Notes under the pieces: generated by a model
What the model was told of the DNA's origin: nothing
Databases searched by the model: none
What the model saw: the letters and a program-made list of their open reading frames with translations, nothing else
Made by a program: the position numbers and the translations under genes
Part shown: piece after piece, positions 17,300 to 25,963 of the stretch
Layout of the letters: each line of letters begins with the position of its first letter
Position numbering within the stretch: position 1 is the stretch's first letter
NCBI GenBank assembly: GCA_026708185.1
Contig: JAPOVK010000065.1
Span: 1 to 35,653 of the forward strand
Reading direction: 5' to 3'
Origin: Gammaproteobacteria bacterium
GTDB lineage: Bacteria; Pseudomonadota; Gammaproteobacteria; Pseudomonadales; Azotimanducaceae
DNA: 35,653 bases

Positions 17300-18352
17300 A
17301 TGCATGACGACCTCGACATCTGCGTGTTTTTCGATTCAACGCCGAAATCATGGGGCGGCGGGAATCAGTTCCTACGAAGTCTCGCCCAAGAGCTCTCGAG
17401 CAAGGGGCACCAGGTGACGAGGCGACCTACCTCCAGCACCGAGATCGTCCTTTTCAACGCCTTTCTGTACGCGCAGGGAAAGCACTTGAGGCCACACCAT
17501 GTCGCCCGGCTGAGCCGAACGGGGAAGAGGACGGGGCTGCGTAGCTTGATGCCCCAACGCATGCAGATGTTGTTTCCCGCCGTGCCTTCTCCTGTCTTGA
17601 TCCATCGTGTCGACGGGGTGCCTGAATTGGTGCGCGGCCGCCGGACTATCGCGGACGATGTACAACTCGCAGTCAACCGGCTGACCGACCACACGGTCTT
17701 CCAATCGGAGTTCTGCAAGAGCACGTTTGCGACCCATTGCGGAGTCAGTCCAGCAAGCTCGCGGGTCATTCTCAACGGGGTCGATCCGACCGTGTTCTTT
17801 GCAGACGCAGCGAACACATGGGAAAGGGGGCCGATCCGCCTGGCTGCTGCGTCCTGGTCGTCGAATCCACGCAAGGGTTTCGCGACATTGGCCGAGGTGT
17901 CGCGCTTGCCTGGACTGGAGGTGACCTTCGCCGGGAACTGGTGCCCGGACGTCGATCCCGCCTACGTAAGGCTCGCCGGCATCCTGAATTCCGCTGAGGT
18001 CGCCGGGCTGATGCGATCCAGTCACGCGATGATCCATGCGGCCTGGAACGAATCCTCGTCCAACGCGATCATGGAAGCCATGGCCTGCGGTCTCCCGGTC
18101 ATCTACCGGGACTCCGGCGGCAACCGGGAGCTAGCCGGTGACTACGGGGTCCCGCTCGAAGAGGATCTGTCGAAAACCATGGACAACTTGAGGCGTCGCT
18201 ACGCGGAATTGCGCGGGAAGGTCATTGCCGACGGGCGCCGATTCGCCATCGCGCGCGCCGCGGAGGAATACGTGAGCTTCTTTCGATACGCCATCGAGAA
18301 CCGTCCGACCATCGCGACTGATCGCCCGCGGCACAAGCGAGCCTTGATCTAG
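17300..18352 (+). CDS. Glycosyltransferase of the GGGNQFL type
   Basis: A 350-residue GT-B-like transferase paralogous to the gene at 8522-9577. Shared landmarks are ICVFFDSTPKSWGGGNQFLR near residues 7-26, VLIHRVDGVPEL, LTDHTVFQSEFC, FAGNWCPDVDPAY and SSSNAIMEAMACGLPVIYRD. The last holds the E-x7-E-type donor motif region, in which one Glu lies before SSSNAI. By eye about half of the positions agree. It starts at ATG 17300 and is the last gene of the rightward glycan set, converging on the O-antigen ligase. It may transfer a related sugar to that of its paralog. Confidence 0.82.
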   Translation: MHDDLDICVFFDSTPKSWGGGNQFLRSLAQELSSKGHQVTRRPTSSTEIVLFNAFLYAQGKHLRPHHVARLSRTGKRTGLRSLMPQRMQMLFPAVPSPVLIHRVDGVPELVRGRRTIADDVQLAVNRLTDHTVFQSEFCKSTFATHCGVSPASSRVILNGVDPTVFFADAANTWERGPIRLAAASWSSNPRKGFATLAEVSRLPGLEVTFAGNWCPDVDPAYVRLAGILNSAEVAGLMRSSHAMIHAAWNESSSNAIMEAMACGLPVIYRDSGGNRELAGDYGVPLEEDLSKTMDNLRRRYAELRGKVIADGRRFAIARAAEEYVSFFRYAIENRPTIATDRPRHKRALI

Positions 18353-18413
18353 GGTCAGCCCCGGCCGGACATCGCACTCGGGCGACGTGTCTGCGATCTG
18401 GTTCGAAGTCACC

Positions 18414-20315
18414 TCAAGGTCGCGGTGGCGCGATCGCCATGTTGGGCGCCAGTTCCAAAGCCCGTCCCTCGTATCGTTCCGCCTTGTCCTCGTACTCGGG
18501 GTCAGTGGCCGCCACGGTCCGATACAGGCGCGCAATCGAGTGGATTACAAGCCAGTTGTTCGGTTCGGCGTTCTCGGCCGCCGCAGCCTCGATGTCCGCT
18601 CGGGCCAAAAGACGGGCGGCCTCGCGGCTTTGGCTCAGGCGCAGTCGTTTCCAGTTCTTGGCCAGGTCGTCCAGGAAGAGGCGACGAGCCGAGTTGGCGA
18701 GTGGCGGGAACGCCTCGATGGCCCTGTCGAGATCCGCCAAGGTCGCTCGGGGATGGGCGAATTGCACCAGGGCCTTGCCCCCGGCATAGATGGCGATGCT
18801 CGAATACGTGGCGGCACCCGCCAAGCCCAATGTCAGAGGAACGATCAGAACCCGTGGCCACGCCGTGGCAAGCCACCGCTCAACTACCCTGGCTACGGGC
18901 CTGGGCATGGCTGGCCCAGTGCCCTCGCGTCGCATCTCATCTTCGAGACCAATCACAAATCCGAGGAGCAGCGTGTAGAGGAGCAAGCCAGCGGTGTGTG
19001 CAAACAATGTCTGTTTCAGCAGGAAGTCCGCGACCAGGGCTGCGCCGATGAACATGGCGAGGGCCTGCCCGTGGCGCGACTCCGGGGGCGCGCGCGGGCC
19101 CTGGCGGATCCTGATGTAGCGCACGACCACGACGAAGGTCAGGACCCAGATCGCGATGTAAGCGGCGACGCCGAGGAGACCCTTCGCGGTCGCCTCCTCG
19201 ATGAACTCGTTGTGCGCGCGGTCATGCGGGTTCGTCGTTGTCGCTACGCCTGTCCCGAACTCCCCGAACGGCACGATGAAGTTCTCCGGGCCCCACCCTA
19301 GGAGCGGTCGCTCGGCGATGCCCTCGATGCCGGCTCGCCACGCCGCAAGCCTGGTCTGGGTCGTCCTGCCTTCGATGCTGGCGAAAGCCAGTCGCTGCAC
19401 GACCGGGTTGTTTTGTGCGCGGACCTTCAACGGGTTGTCTACGAAGAACAGAAAGCCGAGGCTTGCGCCGGCTACGCCCACAACCGCAAGCGCACCGGCG
19501 CCAATGCGACGGCCGGCTTTTTCGTGGCCAAACACGGCGTAGGCCAAGGCAAGCGCGCCGGCCGCGGGGATGAGCGCGACGTACGCCCCGAGCGCACCGC
19601 TCAATGCCATCGCCCAGAAATTGAGCAGGGCCGCCAAGGCGTACAGGACACATGGCCATGCCCGGGACGTCGCACCGCGCGACCACGGTCGATCGGCCAA
19701 CAGCCGCGCCGCCAACCCGCCCCCGACGAGACCGTTCAACAGGGCGTAATGGCCGAGGTACGCGGAACTGCCCAACGATGCCGAGACCCGCCACGTGATC
19801 TCCGACGAGTCGCGCAGATAGGGCAAGTCAAAGCCATGAAAGCGGCTGATGGCCACCAAGGCGACGACAGCGCTGACGGTGAGGTTCAGAGTCAGCAGCG
19901 CCCGCCACTGGCGCCCGCCCTGGACAATGGAAACGAGCACCACGGCCAACGCCAGCCAGTGTGCGGAGTCCACCACGCCGTGGACGCGATCGTAGGTCGA
20001 CCACAGGCTGCGCTCGAGGTTGACCCCGGTGGCGGACGCCAACAATGCGATCGCCAAGGCTGCGCCCCAAAGTACGAGCAGCCAGGACCTTGGCGGTCGA
20101 AACCGCTCGTTCGCCAGTGCGAGCGGAACCCAGAGAACGACGCCGATCGCCACTAGCGTGCGAGCGTAGACGGCCTTGCCGAGCGCGAATGGGTAGGCGG
20201 TCTCGAAGGTCACAACCAGCGGTGTCAGCAACAGCAGGGCGAAGGACAGCCATGCACCCGCGACCAGGGGTCGTTGCCACCGCGGCAGGTCGGCGGGTTT
20301 GAACTCGCGTTTCAA
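18414..20315 (-). CDS. O-antigen ligase/polymerase (Wzy_C family)
   Basis: A 633-residue inner-membrane protein with about twelve hydrophobic segments in the first 470 residues. The large periplasmic loop holds TRLAAWRAGIEGIAERPLLG and GWGPENFIVPFGEFG near 318-350. HDRAHNEFIEEATAKGLLG near 362-380 is the Wzy_C/O-antigen ligase signature with its conserved His and acidic residues. Such enzymes polymerise lipid-linked repeat units or attach finished glycan to lipid A core or protein. A soluble C-terminal part (about 500-633) is helical and TPR-like, as in longer members of the family. The start is read as TTG 20315 and is uncertain. Ligase and polymerase roles cannot be separated by sequence alone. 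Confidence 0.85.
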   Translation of the reverse strand: MKREFKPADLPRWQRPLVAGAWLSFALLLLTPLVVTFETAYPFALGKAVYARTLVAIGVVLWVPLALANERFRPPRSWLLVLWGAALAIALLASATGVNLERSLWSTYDRVHGVVDSAHWLALAVVLVSIVQGGRQWRALLTLNLTVSAVVALVAISRFHGFDLPYLRDSSEITWRVSASLGSSAYLGHYALLNGLVGGGLAARLLADRPWSRGATSRAWPCVLYALAALLNFWAMALSGALGAYVALIPAAGALALAYAVFGHEKAGRRIGAGALAVVGVAGASLGFLFFVDNPLKVRAQNNPVVQRLAFASIEGRTTQTRLAAWRAGIEGIAERPLLGWGPENFIVPFGEFGTGVATTTNPHDRAHNEFIEEATAKGLLGVAAYIAIWVLTFVVVVRYIRIRQGPRAPPESRHGQALAMFIGAALVADFLLKQTLFAHTAGLLLYTLLLGFVIGLEDEMRREGTGPAMPRPVARVVERWLATAWPRVLIVPLTLGLAGAATYSSIAIYAGGKALVQFAHPRATLADLDRAIEAFPPLANSARRLFLDDLAKNWKRLRLSQSREAARLLARADIEAAAAENAEPNNWLVIHSIARLYRTVAATDPEYEDKAERYEGRALELAPNMAIAPPRP

Positions 20316-20426
20316 GTCAGTTGGGCGTCAGCGTGATGTGGACGACGCGCCACAAGACCTGACGATACAAATGCGGACGGGATGAACGGCATGACTAGGT
20401 TCGCTGAACATCGGGCCGCCCAACAG

Positions 20427-20455
20427 AAAGGGGAGGACATGTGTCCTCCCCTTTT
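20427..20455. terminator. Strong bidirectional terminator hairpin (distal)
   Basis: AAAGGGGAGGACA at 20427-20439 pairs perfectly with TGTCCTCCCCTTT at 20442-20454, forming a 12-13 bp stem with a tiny central loop. The A-rich start and T-rich end give a terminator shape on both strands. It lies downstream of the leftward secreted-protein gene, ahead of the leftward ligase gene. Confidence 0.8.
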
Positions 20456-20456
20456 G

Positions 20457-20479
20457 GCCCCGATCGGGGCGGTGTTTTT
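20457..20479 (+). terminator. GC palindrome followed by a T run
   Basis: GCCCCGATCGGGGC at 20457-20470 is a perfect palindrome. After GGTG it is followed by five T at 20475-20479. On the plus strand this has the shape of a terminator, although no rightward gene ends nearby. It sits between the two stronger hairpins. Confidence 0.4.
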
Positions 20480-20497
20480 GTTGGCCGCTAGACACAC

Positions 20498-20528
20498 AAA
20501 AGGGAGGGTGACAAGCACCCTCCCTTTT
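20498..20528. terminator. Strong bidirectional terminator hairpin (proximal)
   Basis: AAAAGGGAGGGTG at 20498-20510 pairs with CACCCTCCCTTTT at 20516-20528 around the loop ACAAG, a perfect 13-bp stem. It lies about 43 bases after the stop of the leftward secreted-protein gene and ends in four T on that strand. It is probably the main terminator of that gene. Confidence 0.85.
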
Positions 20529-20570
20529 GCGCTGTCGCCTCATCCACGGCGAGCGCGGGTTCGGCCGATA

Positions 20571-22166
20571 CTACTGGACCATATGGGCCGATGTATCGGT
20601 GCTGCCGTCACTGAGGTTGACGATCGTCGTGGACACGCTGATCGCGCTGGTCGGCGCTGTCAGCGAGATCGTTGCCGACGCCCGGGTCCTGCCGGAGTCG
20701 AACGAGATCATGTCCGCAGTCGGGATGACCATCTGCGACTCGCCGCCAACCGTCCCGGTGGCCATGTGACCCGCCGACGCCTCGGTCCCATCCTCGGTGA
20801 GGATATTCCCTACGACGTAGTTCGCATCCACCTTGCCGCGGTTCACGATGATCACACGCTGGTTGTAGCCGTCGTGGCCGGTCAGATAGCCCAGGTGGAC
20901 CATCGTCCCGTTGGTGACAATCGTACCGGCGTCGGCAGCCTCAACGCCGCCAACCGCTGCCGCGTCCGAGTTCGCCGGCGTCAACGCGATCGTGGCCGCA
21001 TAGCTACCGGCCGGAATCGCGTCGGTGTTCTTGTCACCCACATTGGCCGTGAGGTCCATATCACCTGCCGCGTTCAACGTGATGTGCGCATCCACGGCAT
21101 CGCCACGGTCCTTGTACTGGCCCTTGTTGTCGCCTTCTGTGTGCTTCTCCAACGCCTTGGTCAGGGCATCGCGCAACGTCAACCCTCTCGTGCCCAACTT
21201 GAGGTCAACGAGAGAATGGTCGCCGTGGACCGTGAGTGTGCCCGAACCCATCACGTCGCCGAGCTCGATCATCATGCCGTCGGCATCAGCTCCGGCCGGC
21301 ATGATCGGCCATGGGGTGTGGTTGCAGGTCGTGCCGGTGTACCCGGAGCAATGGGTGTCCTTCAGGCCAACGGTCACCGTGGCCAACTTACCGGACGTCA
21401 TCCCTTCGTTGTTCTCGCCACCCTGAAACCTCGTGAAGTTGTGCGCGACGTCGGCAACCAGATCGGCGGATGCCTTGACCTTCGCGCTCAGGGTGGGGTC
21501 AATCGCGATGATCGGCGTCATGCCAGAGTCATAGAGGGTTGAGTCACCGCCCGAAAGCGCGCCCGCCAAGTCGCCGTAGATGCGCAAGCGCAGCATGAAC
21601 TTGTAGGTCCCATCGCTGGCCGCACCCTTGACGAACACCCTGGCTGCGCGAACTGCGGAGGGCAGCACATCGGTAAGGTCGGCAGGGGTCGCTTCGTTCG
21701 GCGGATGCGCTCCGTCGAGCATCAGAACCAGGTTCGTGCCAGCGGTGGGCATAGTAGCCGGCGGGGTGGGCGCTACCGAACGGTCGATCTGGGCACTCGG
21801 GGTCGCAGTAAAGACCAGGTCCGTGCGCCGGGCACGCGCCGCTTCGACCGCGGTGTCGGTTCCGATCTGGAACATGATGCCGTTGCCAAAGACAGCCGAC
21901 CCGGTGCCGCCCGACAGGTCGTACCGGAAGTGATACGCGGACCCACCAGCCAGATTCACGTCCGACCACGCGGTCACATTGAACGTCGTGTTCGTCGCGA
22001 CCAGCGAGGTGAAAGCCTTCGTACTAACCGTCTCGGCCGCGTAGACCGCCGGCGCATGCGTGCCGCCGGACAGGTTCATCACGGCATGGGCCGACATGGT
22101 CGCCCAAGCGCCGAGGATGATGATCAAGGCGGCTTTCGCTGCCTTCAGCGTTTTAGCGCAGAGCAT
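20571..22166 (-). CDS. Abundant secreted or surface protein, unknown family
   Basis: A 531-residue protein with a clear Sec signal peptide: MLCAKTLKAAK, then a hydrophobic run and SAHA at residues 25-28, with likely cleavage after it. The mature part is rich in Thr, Ala, Gly and Asp, with few charged helices, as in beta-rich exported or S-layer-like proteins. The only Cys pair I see in the mature part is in HCSGYTGTTCNHT. No PEP-CTERM, LPXTG or autotransporter end is visible. GGAGGAG lies seven bases ahead of the ATG, a good promoter is upstream, and strong hairpins follow, which together suggest high expression. It lies on the same strand just after gspD and might be a type II secretion cargo. 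The function is unknown. Confidence 0.7.
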   Translation of the reverse strand: MLCAKTLKAAKAALIIILGAWATMSAHAVMNLSGGTHAPAVYAAETVSTKAFTSLVATNTTFNVTAWSDVNLAGGSAYHFRYDLSGGTGSAVFGNGIMFQIGTDTAVEAARARRTDLVFTATPSAQIDRSVAPTPPATMPTAGTNLVLMLDGAHPPNEATPADLTDVLPSAVRAARVFVKGAASDGTYKFMLRLRIYGDLAGALSGGDSTLYDSGMTPIIAIDPTLSAKVKASADLVADVAHNFTRFQGGENNEGMTSGKLATVTVGLKDTHCSGYTGTTCNHTPWPIMPAGADADGMMIELGDVMGSGTLTVHGDHSLVDLKLGTRGLTLRDALTKALEKHTEGDNKGQYKDRGDAVDAHITLNAAGDMDLTANVGDKNTDAIPAGSYAATIALTPANSDAAAVGGVEAADAGTIVTNGTMVHLGYLTGHDGYNQRVIIVNRGKVDANYVVGNILTEDGTEASAGHMATGTVGGESQMVIPTADMISFDSGRTRASATISLTAPTSAISVSTTIVNLSDGSTDTSAHMVQ

Positions 22167-22274
22167 GGTTTCGCTCCTCCAGTTCCATTGTTTGACTTGC
22201 CGAACCCGCCATACGAGCTACAAGAGCGACTCGGTAGAACCCTCCCCGCGCCGCACAGCTAGGCTTGGCGAAGG

Positions 22275-22302
22275 ATTATCCACGACTTAGCCGCCTTGGC
22301 AA
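22275..22302 (-). promoter_or_regulatory. Sigma-70-type promoter of the secreted-protein gene
   Basis: On the minus strand TTGCCA (22302-22297) and GATAAT (22280-22275) are separated by 16 bases, close to the sigma-70 consensus. A second TTGCCA lies 13 bases further upstream. Transcription would begin near 22268, giving a leader of about 100 bases. It stands out in an otherwise GC-rich region. Confidence 0.6.
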
Positions 22303-22463
22303 CACCTTTTGGCAAACTTTTTTCGTCTGCGCACCCAAGGCACCCGAAAACTACGCCCAAGGCCGCGCGAGTCCCCATATCCATCTGTTTTCATTGAGCT
22401 AACTCGCCCAGAGACTACTTGCCTTCGCGCTGGGAGTCCAATCCCGCCCCAACTGCGAACGAC

Positions 22464-22483
22464 GACGGGCATCGCAGCCCGTC
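22464..22483 (-). terminator. Hairpin downstream of gspD
   Basis: GACGGGC at 22464-22470 pairs with GCCCGTC at 22477-22483 around a six-base loop, about 40 bases after the gspD stop. There is no T run, so it may be a weak or Rho-assisted terminator, or a 3' stabilising hairpin. Confidence 0.4.
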
Positions 22484-22523
22484 TCTAGCGGTCTCGTTCG
22501 GCGGCACGTCGGCCCATGACCGT

Positions 22524-24674
22524 TCAATCCATGAATTGCTGATGCAGTTCCAGCTCCGCCTTCAGGCGTTCCGCGAGTTCCCGGCTCTCGTTGTGGTCGG
22601 CGATGACGTAGGCGATCACCATGATGATGAGTTCGGTCCGATCCTGCTGGAAGGTGTCGGTCCGGAACAGGCGACCGAGGGCTGGGATGCGAGCTAAACC
22701 GGGCACGCCGGTGTTACCCGTGCTCTTGCTGTCCGAGATCAGGCCGCCCATCACCGTCGATCCGCCGTCGCGCAGCGTCAGGCTCGTCTCCAGTTCGCGC
22801 TCAAGTATGGTCGGCGTGCCGGTCAGGCTGGTTGCGGCGGTGGGCCGCGCCTCGCTGAGCGACACCGAGATCTCCAGGTTCACGAGGCCGTTGCCCTGGG
22901 CGGTCGGGGTGATTCTCAACGTCACGCCCGTCTGCCGATACGTCACCTGTTGCACCAGGGTCGTGCTGCCAGCCGCCTGCGCACCGCTGTCCGCGATCTG
23001 GGTGATCGCGGGTATGTCGTTGCCGCTCTCGAAACTAGCCTGCTCGCCGCTTCCCACGACCACGCGGGGGCGGGAACGAATCAAGACGCGGCTATCCTCG
23101 TAAAACAGGTTGAGGAGCGCCCGCGTATTGCCCGCGCTGTCCACCGTCATCGACAGCGCGTTGGCCTGGATGCCGAGCGCATCCAACGTGCCGAACCTGA
23201 CTCCGCGGTCACCCTCCAACGCGGCACGCGCCAAGAACTCGATGCCGGATCCGTCCTTGTCCGTCAGCGACACCTCCGCGATCAACGCTTCGATCATCAC
23301 CATGGGTACGGGTTTGTCGAGTTCCTCGATGACGGCCCGAAGTTGCGACCACTCGCGACCCGAGCCGCTGAACAGGATCACGTTCCTAGTGGGTTCCACG
23401 ACGACGCGGGCTCCGGTGGGGCCTCCCGCTCGACTTGGGGCCGTCGCGTCGCCGGTTGCAGCCGAAGCCTGGAAAACCCCACCGCCGGACATCAAGTCAC
23501 CCAACGTCTTGGCCAGTTCCTCGGCTTGCGCATGCTGTAGCTGGTAGGTGAAGAGCGCGTTGTCCACGGACTGCTGGCGGCGCTGGTCCAGGATCTCCGC
23601 CCACTCCTCGATGTGTGCCAAGGTCGGCTGATCGGCAGCGAAGGCAACCAGCTTGTTGATGCTCTCCAGCGGGAGGATGAGTACGCCGGTCGGCGCGTCG
23701 GTGACGGTCTGGTCCACCTGGTAGCCCTCGGCGACGAGCATGTTGGTGAGATCGGTGGCGACCTTGCGTGCATCGAGGAATTCGGGCTCGATGATGACGC
23801 CATGCCGGCCGCGGAAGAACGGCTGGTCGAACACGTCGACAATCTCCAATGCCCGCGCGATCACGGCGCTCGTCCCCTTGAGCAGCAGGGCGTTCCGGGC
23901 GGGATCCTGCTCCACTTTGAGGGCTTGGGGATCGAAGACGCGCTGCAGCATGGTACGGACCTGCGCCATGGGCACGACGTGCATGGGCACCAACTGGAAG
24001 ATCTCCCGATGCGTCGCCGGAACCTCCGGCAGCGTCCGGCCGGTGACCAGCAACGGAATGTCGCCAGTCGCGGTCGGCTGACCGGCCACGAACGTGAGCG
24101 TGCCGTCCGGCTCCTCGACGATGTCCACGCCGTAGTAGCGCAGCGCGCGCCGCGCCGCGTCGAACAACTGCGCGGGGGGAACCGGCTCGGCCAGTCGCAG
24201 CGTGACGAGGTCCGTCTTCTCCCGCAGCCCCGGGTGAATGTGGAACGTCATGCCCAGGCGCTCGTAGAAGACCTCGTTGATGAAGACCGGCAACGGGGCG
24301 TCGTTGAAGCTCGCGCCGATGGGTGGGCCTTCGAGGTCGTCTCCCATGCGCCGAACGCGCAGGTCGATCGTGGTGGGCACAGGCGGGAGGGCCGGGGTCG
24401 GTGAAACGGTTCGCGACCCGGGGCCTTCCTCGGTCGCATTCTCGGCCTCGGTGGCGGCGACCTCTTGCGCCAACGGCTTGGGCGGCCGAATCGGCTCGGG
24501 GAATGGTGCAATCGTTGGCGTCGAGCAGGCGGAGCCGATCAGTACGGCTGCGCCGAGGACGACTGCAGCGGCGGGCATCGCCAGGCCGCGGACGGGAACG
24601 GGCGGGGCGCCGCGACGCTTGGGTGGTCTGCAGGCCCGGCTACGCGGCCGCGAAATGACTAGGCGGCGCCACAT
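22524..24674 (-). CDS. gspD: Type II secretion outer-membrane secretin
   Basis: A 716-residue secretin that forms the outer-membrane channel of a type II system. It starts MWRRLVISR at ATG 24674, with GGAGG six bases ahead; the frame is open further upstream but overlaps gspK. A lipobox, VLIGSAC, ends at Cys50, so it is probably a self-targeting lipoprotein. N-domains follow (FINEVFYERLGMTFHIHPG, then VPMHVVPMAQVRTMLQRVF). The secretin core has MVMIEALIAEVSLTDKDGSG, GEQASFESGNDIP, YRQTGVTLRITPTAQGNG and, near 657-671, VPGLARIPALGRLFR, the conserved C-terminal secretin motif. It is the last gene after gspK, across a 239-base gap in which I see nothing. Lipid-modified secretins also occur in MSHA and type IV pilus systems, but the pseudopilin neighbours favour type II. 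Confidence 0.88.
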   Translation of the reverse strand: MWRRLVISRPRSRACRPPKRRGAPPVPVRGLAMPAAAVVLGAAVLIGSACSTPTIAPFPEPIRPPKPLAQEVAATEAENATEEGPGSRTVSPTPALPPVPTTIDLRVRRMGDDLEGPPIGASFNDAPLPVFINEVFYERLGMTFHIHPGLREKTDLVTLRLAEPVPPAQLFDAARRALRYYGVDIVEEPDGTLTFVAGQPTATGDIPLLVTGRTLPEVPATHREIFQLVPMHVVPMAQVRTMLQRVFDPQALKVEQDPARNALLLKGTSAVIARALEIVDVFDQPFFRGRHGVIIEPEFLDARKVATDLTNMLVAEGYQVDQTVTDAPTGVLILPLESINKLVAFAADQPTLAHIEEWAEILDQRRQQSVDNALFTYQLQHAQAEELAKTLGDLMSGGGVFQASAATGDATAPSRAGGPTGARVVVEPTRNVILFSGSGREWSQLRAVIEELDKPVPMVMIEALIAEVSLTDKDGSGIEFLARAALEGDRGVRFGTLDALGIQANALSMTVDSAGNTRALLNLFYEDSRVLIRSRPRVVVGSGEQASFESGNDIPAITQIADSGAQAAGSTTLVQQVTYRQTGVTLRITPTAQGNGLVNLEISVSLSEARPTAATSLTGTPTILERELETSLTLRDGGSTVMGGLISDSKSTGNTGVPGLARIPALGRLFRTDTFQQDRTELIIMVIAYVIADHNESRELAERLKAELELHQQFMD

Positions 24675-24913
24675 ATCCATCCTCCATGATCGTCGCTCCG
24701 ATGACGCCACGCCGTGACGGGCGATCGTGAGCAGACCGCTCAAATCCTCGGCAAGCGTGGCTGCCGACGGGTTGGCGGCAAGGATACTACGGCTTGGTCG
24801 GTAGTTGCCGGGTCGTCGGGGGACGCTGGCCAGGTGCGCGGGTCTCCCGGACCGCATGGGGCTCGGCACGGGGAGTGAGGACGGCGACGTCCGCGAATCG
24901 GCGCTCAAGAGCG

Positions 24914-25963
24914 CTAGTCGGTCCGGAACAGCGGCGTCCGGGCGGCAAGGGCTTGCCCTGCTCGGCCCTCGAAAGGCTCCGAATAGCGATATTCCTTGCG
25001 CCACGGCATGGTGACGCCGCCGGCCGTGAGCCTGAGGCCGAGAATGGACCGCCGGGTGCTGCCAACAGGCCAGACAGCGACCCTAACCGTAGGCGACGGG
25101 AAGATGAGCATCTCGTCCGGGTCGAGGCGCAGAAGGCGACCGGTCAGGTCGGTCACCTCCTCGAGGGTGCGTATCACCTGCTCCTCGCGTTCCTCAAGCA
25201 GGAGCTGGGCCGCCTCCTTGCCGCCGACAAGGGCGGCGACGGCTTCCGGCGACATCGTGTTGAAGTTGTAGCCAAGCTGGACCCGCGGCGTGAGCAACGG
25301 TCGGAGCCTTCGCCATTGACTGGCGGAGATCACGCTCTCGAACCCCAGCACTCTTTTCAGCTCCGGCGTGCCGGCCATGAACCAGTTCGGCGGCGCGGGC
25401 CGGCGCGCCCGGACGTAGTCGTAGCGTTCCGCACCGCCCAGACTGATCTCGTTGTCCATGTCGATGTAGTCGGCAATCAAAGGCATCAAGCGCTGCACAT
25501 CGACGGCACGCACCCCGACGTGCTCGAGTAGAAGGCCCAGGTAAGGCTGTCCCGGGGAGTTGATGCCGAACAGTCCGCGTTCGTCCTGCAGGGCGAACTG
25601 GACGCGCCCGAGGCCCTCGTATGTCTCGCCGGACATGGCGACGGTGCCGTCGCCCGGATGCCGCAGTATGGCGCCGCCAGGCTCGGAGAAACGCTGCTCC
25701 TGTTCCAGGATCATGCCCCGATGGCTTCGGCGAGTGGTGGCGAGCAGGTAGATGAGGGTGTTTTCCGTGCCGCGCACGTCGAGTTCATCCTGCAGCGCTT
25801 GGCGCTGCGCCTGCGCCCTCTCGACGTCCGCATTGGCGACGCTGCTGACATACCCGGCGAGCACGGTCAGCGCCGCAAGGGCCCAGAGCGTCGCGGCCAG
25901 GATGAAGCCGCCGTCGCCCCGGATGCGCCGTTCGCGCGACGGCCTGTGGGATGCCGTCATCAT
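24914..25963 (-). CDS. gspK: Type II secretion minor pseudopilin GspK
   Basis: A 349-residue minor pseudopilin. The N-terminus RIRGDGGFILAATLWALAAL has a prepilin-type site at about Gly19/Phe20. It lacks Glu at position five, which is a known peculiarity of GspK. The long soluble domain includes VQFALQDERGLFGINSP and YNFNTMSPEAVAALVGG, matching the GspK/T2SSK fold with its Asn-rich and helix-hairpin-helix-like parts. GspK caps the pseudopilus tip with GspI and GspJ. Its ATGATG start overlaps the gspJ stop by four bases, so translation is coupled. Confidence 0.88.
   Translation of the reverse strand: MMTASHRPSRERRIRGDGGFILAATLWALAALTVLAGYVSSVANADVERAQAQRQALQDELDVRGTENTLIYLLATTRRSHRGMILEQEQRFSEPGGAILRHPGDGTVAMSGETYEGLGRVQFALQDERGLFGINSPGQPYLGLLLEHVGVRAVDVQRLMPLIADYIDMDNEISLGGAERYDYVRARRPAPPNWFMAGTPELKRVLGFESVISASQWRRLRPLLTPRVQLGYNFNTMSPEAVAALVGGKEAAQLLLEEREEQVIRTLEEVTDLTGRLLRLDPDEMLIFPSPTVRVAVWPVGSTRRSILGLRLTAGGVTMPWRKEYRYSEPFEGRAGQALAARTPLFRTD

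Larger units (their letters stand above)
22167..22523. other. Long 5' region of the secreted-protein gene
   Basis: About 357 bases lie between gspD and the secreted-protein gene. They contain the promoter at 22275-22302, an untranslated leader of about 100 bases ending in a strong ribosome binding site, and a hairpin near the gspD stop. No protein frame is convincing. Confidence 0.6.

Noticed and set aside
20312-20518. A minus-strand frame across the hairpin stack
   Set aside because: It consists largely of terminator stems and has no coding features.
24675-25004. An N-terminal extension of the secretin
   Set aside because: It overlaps the end of gspK and would bury the lipoprotein signal far from the start.
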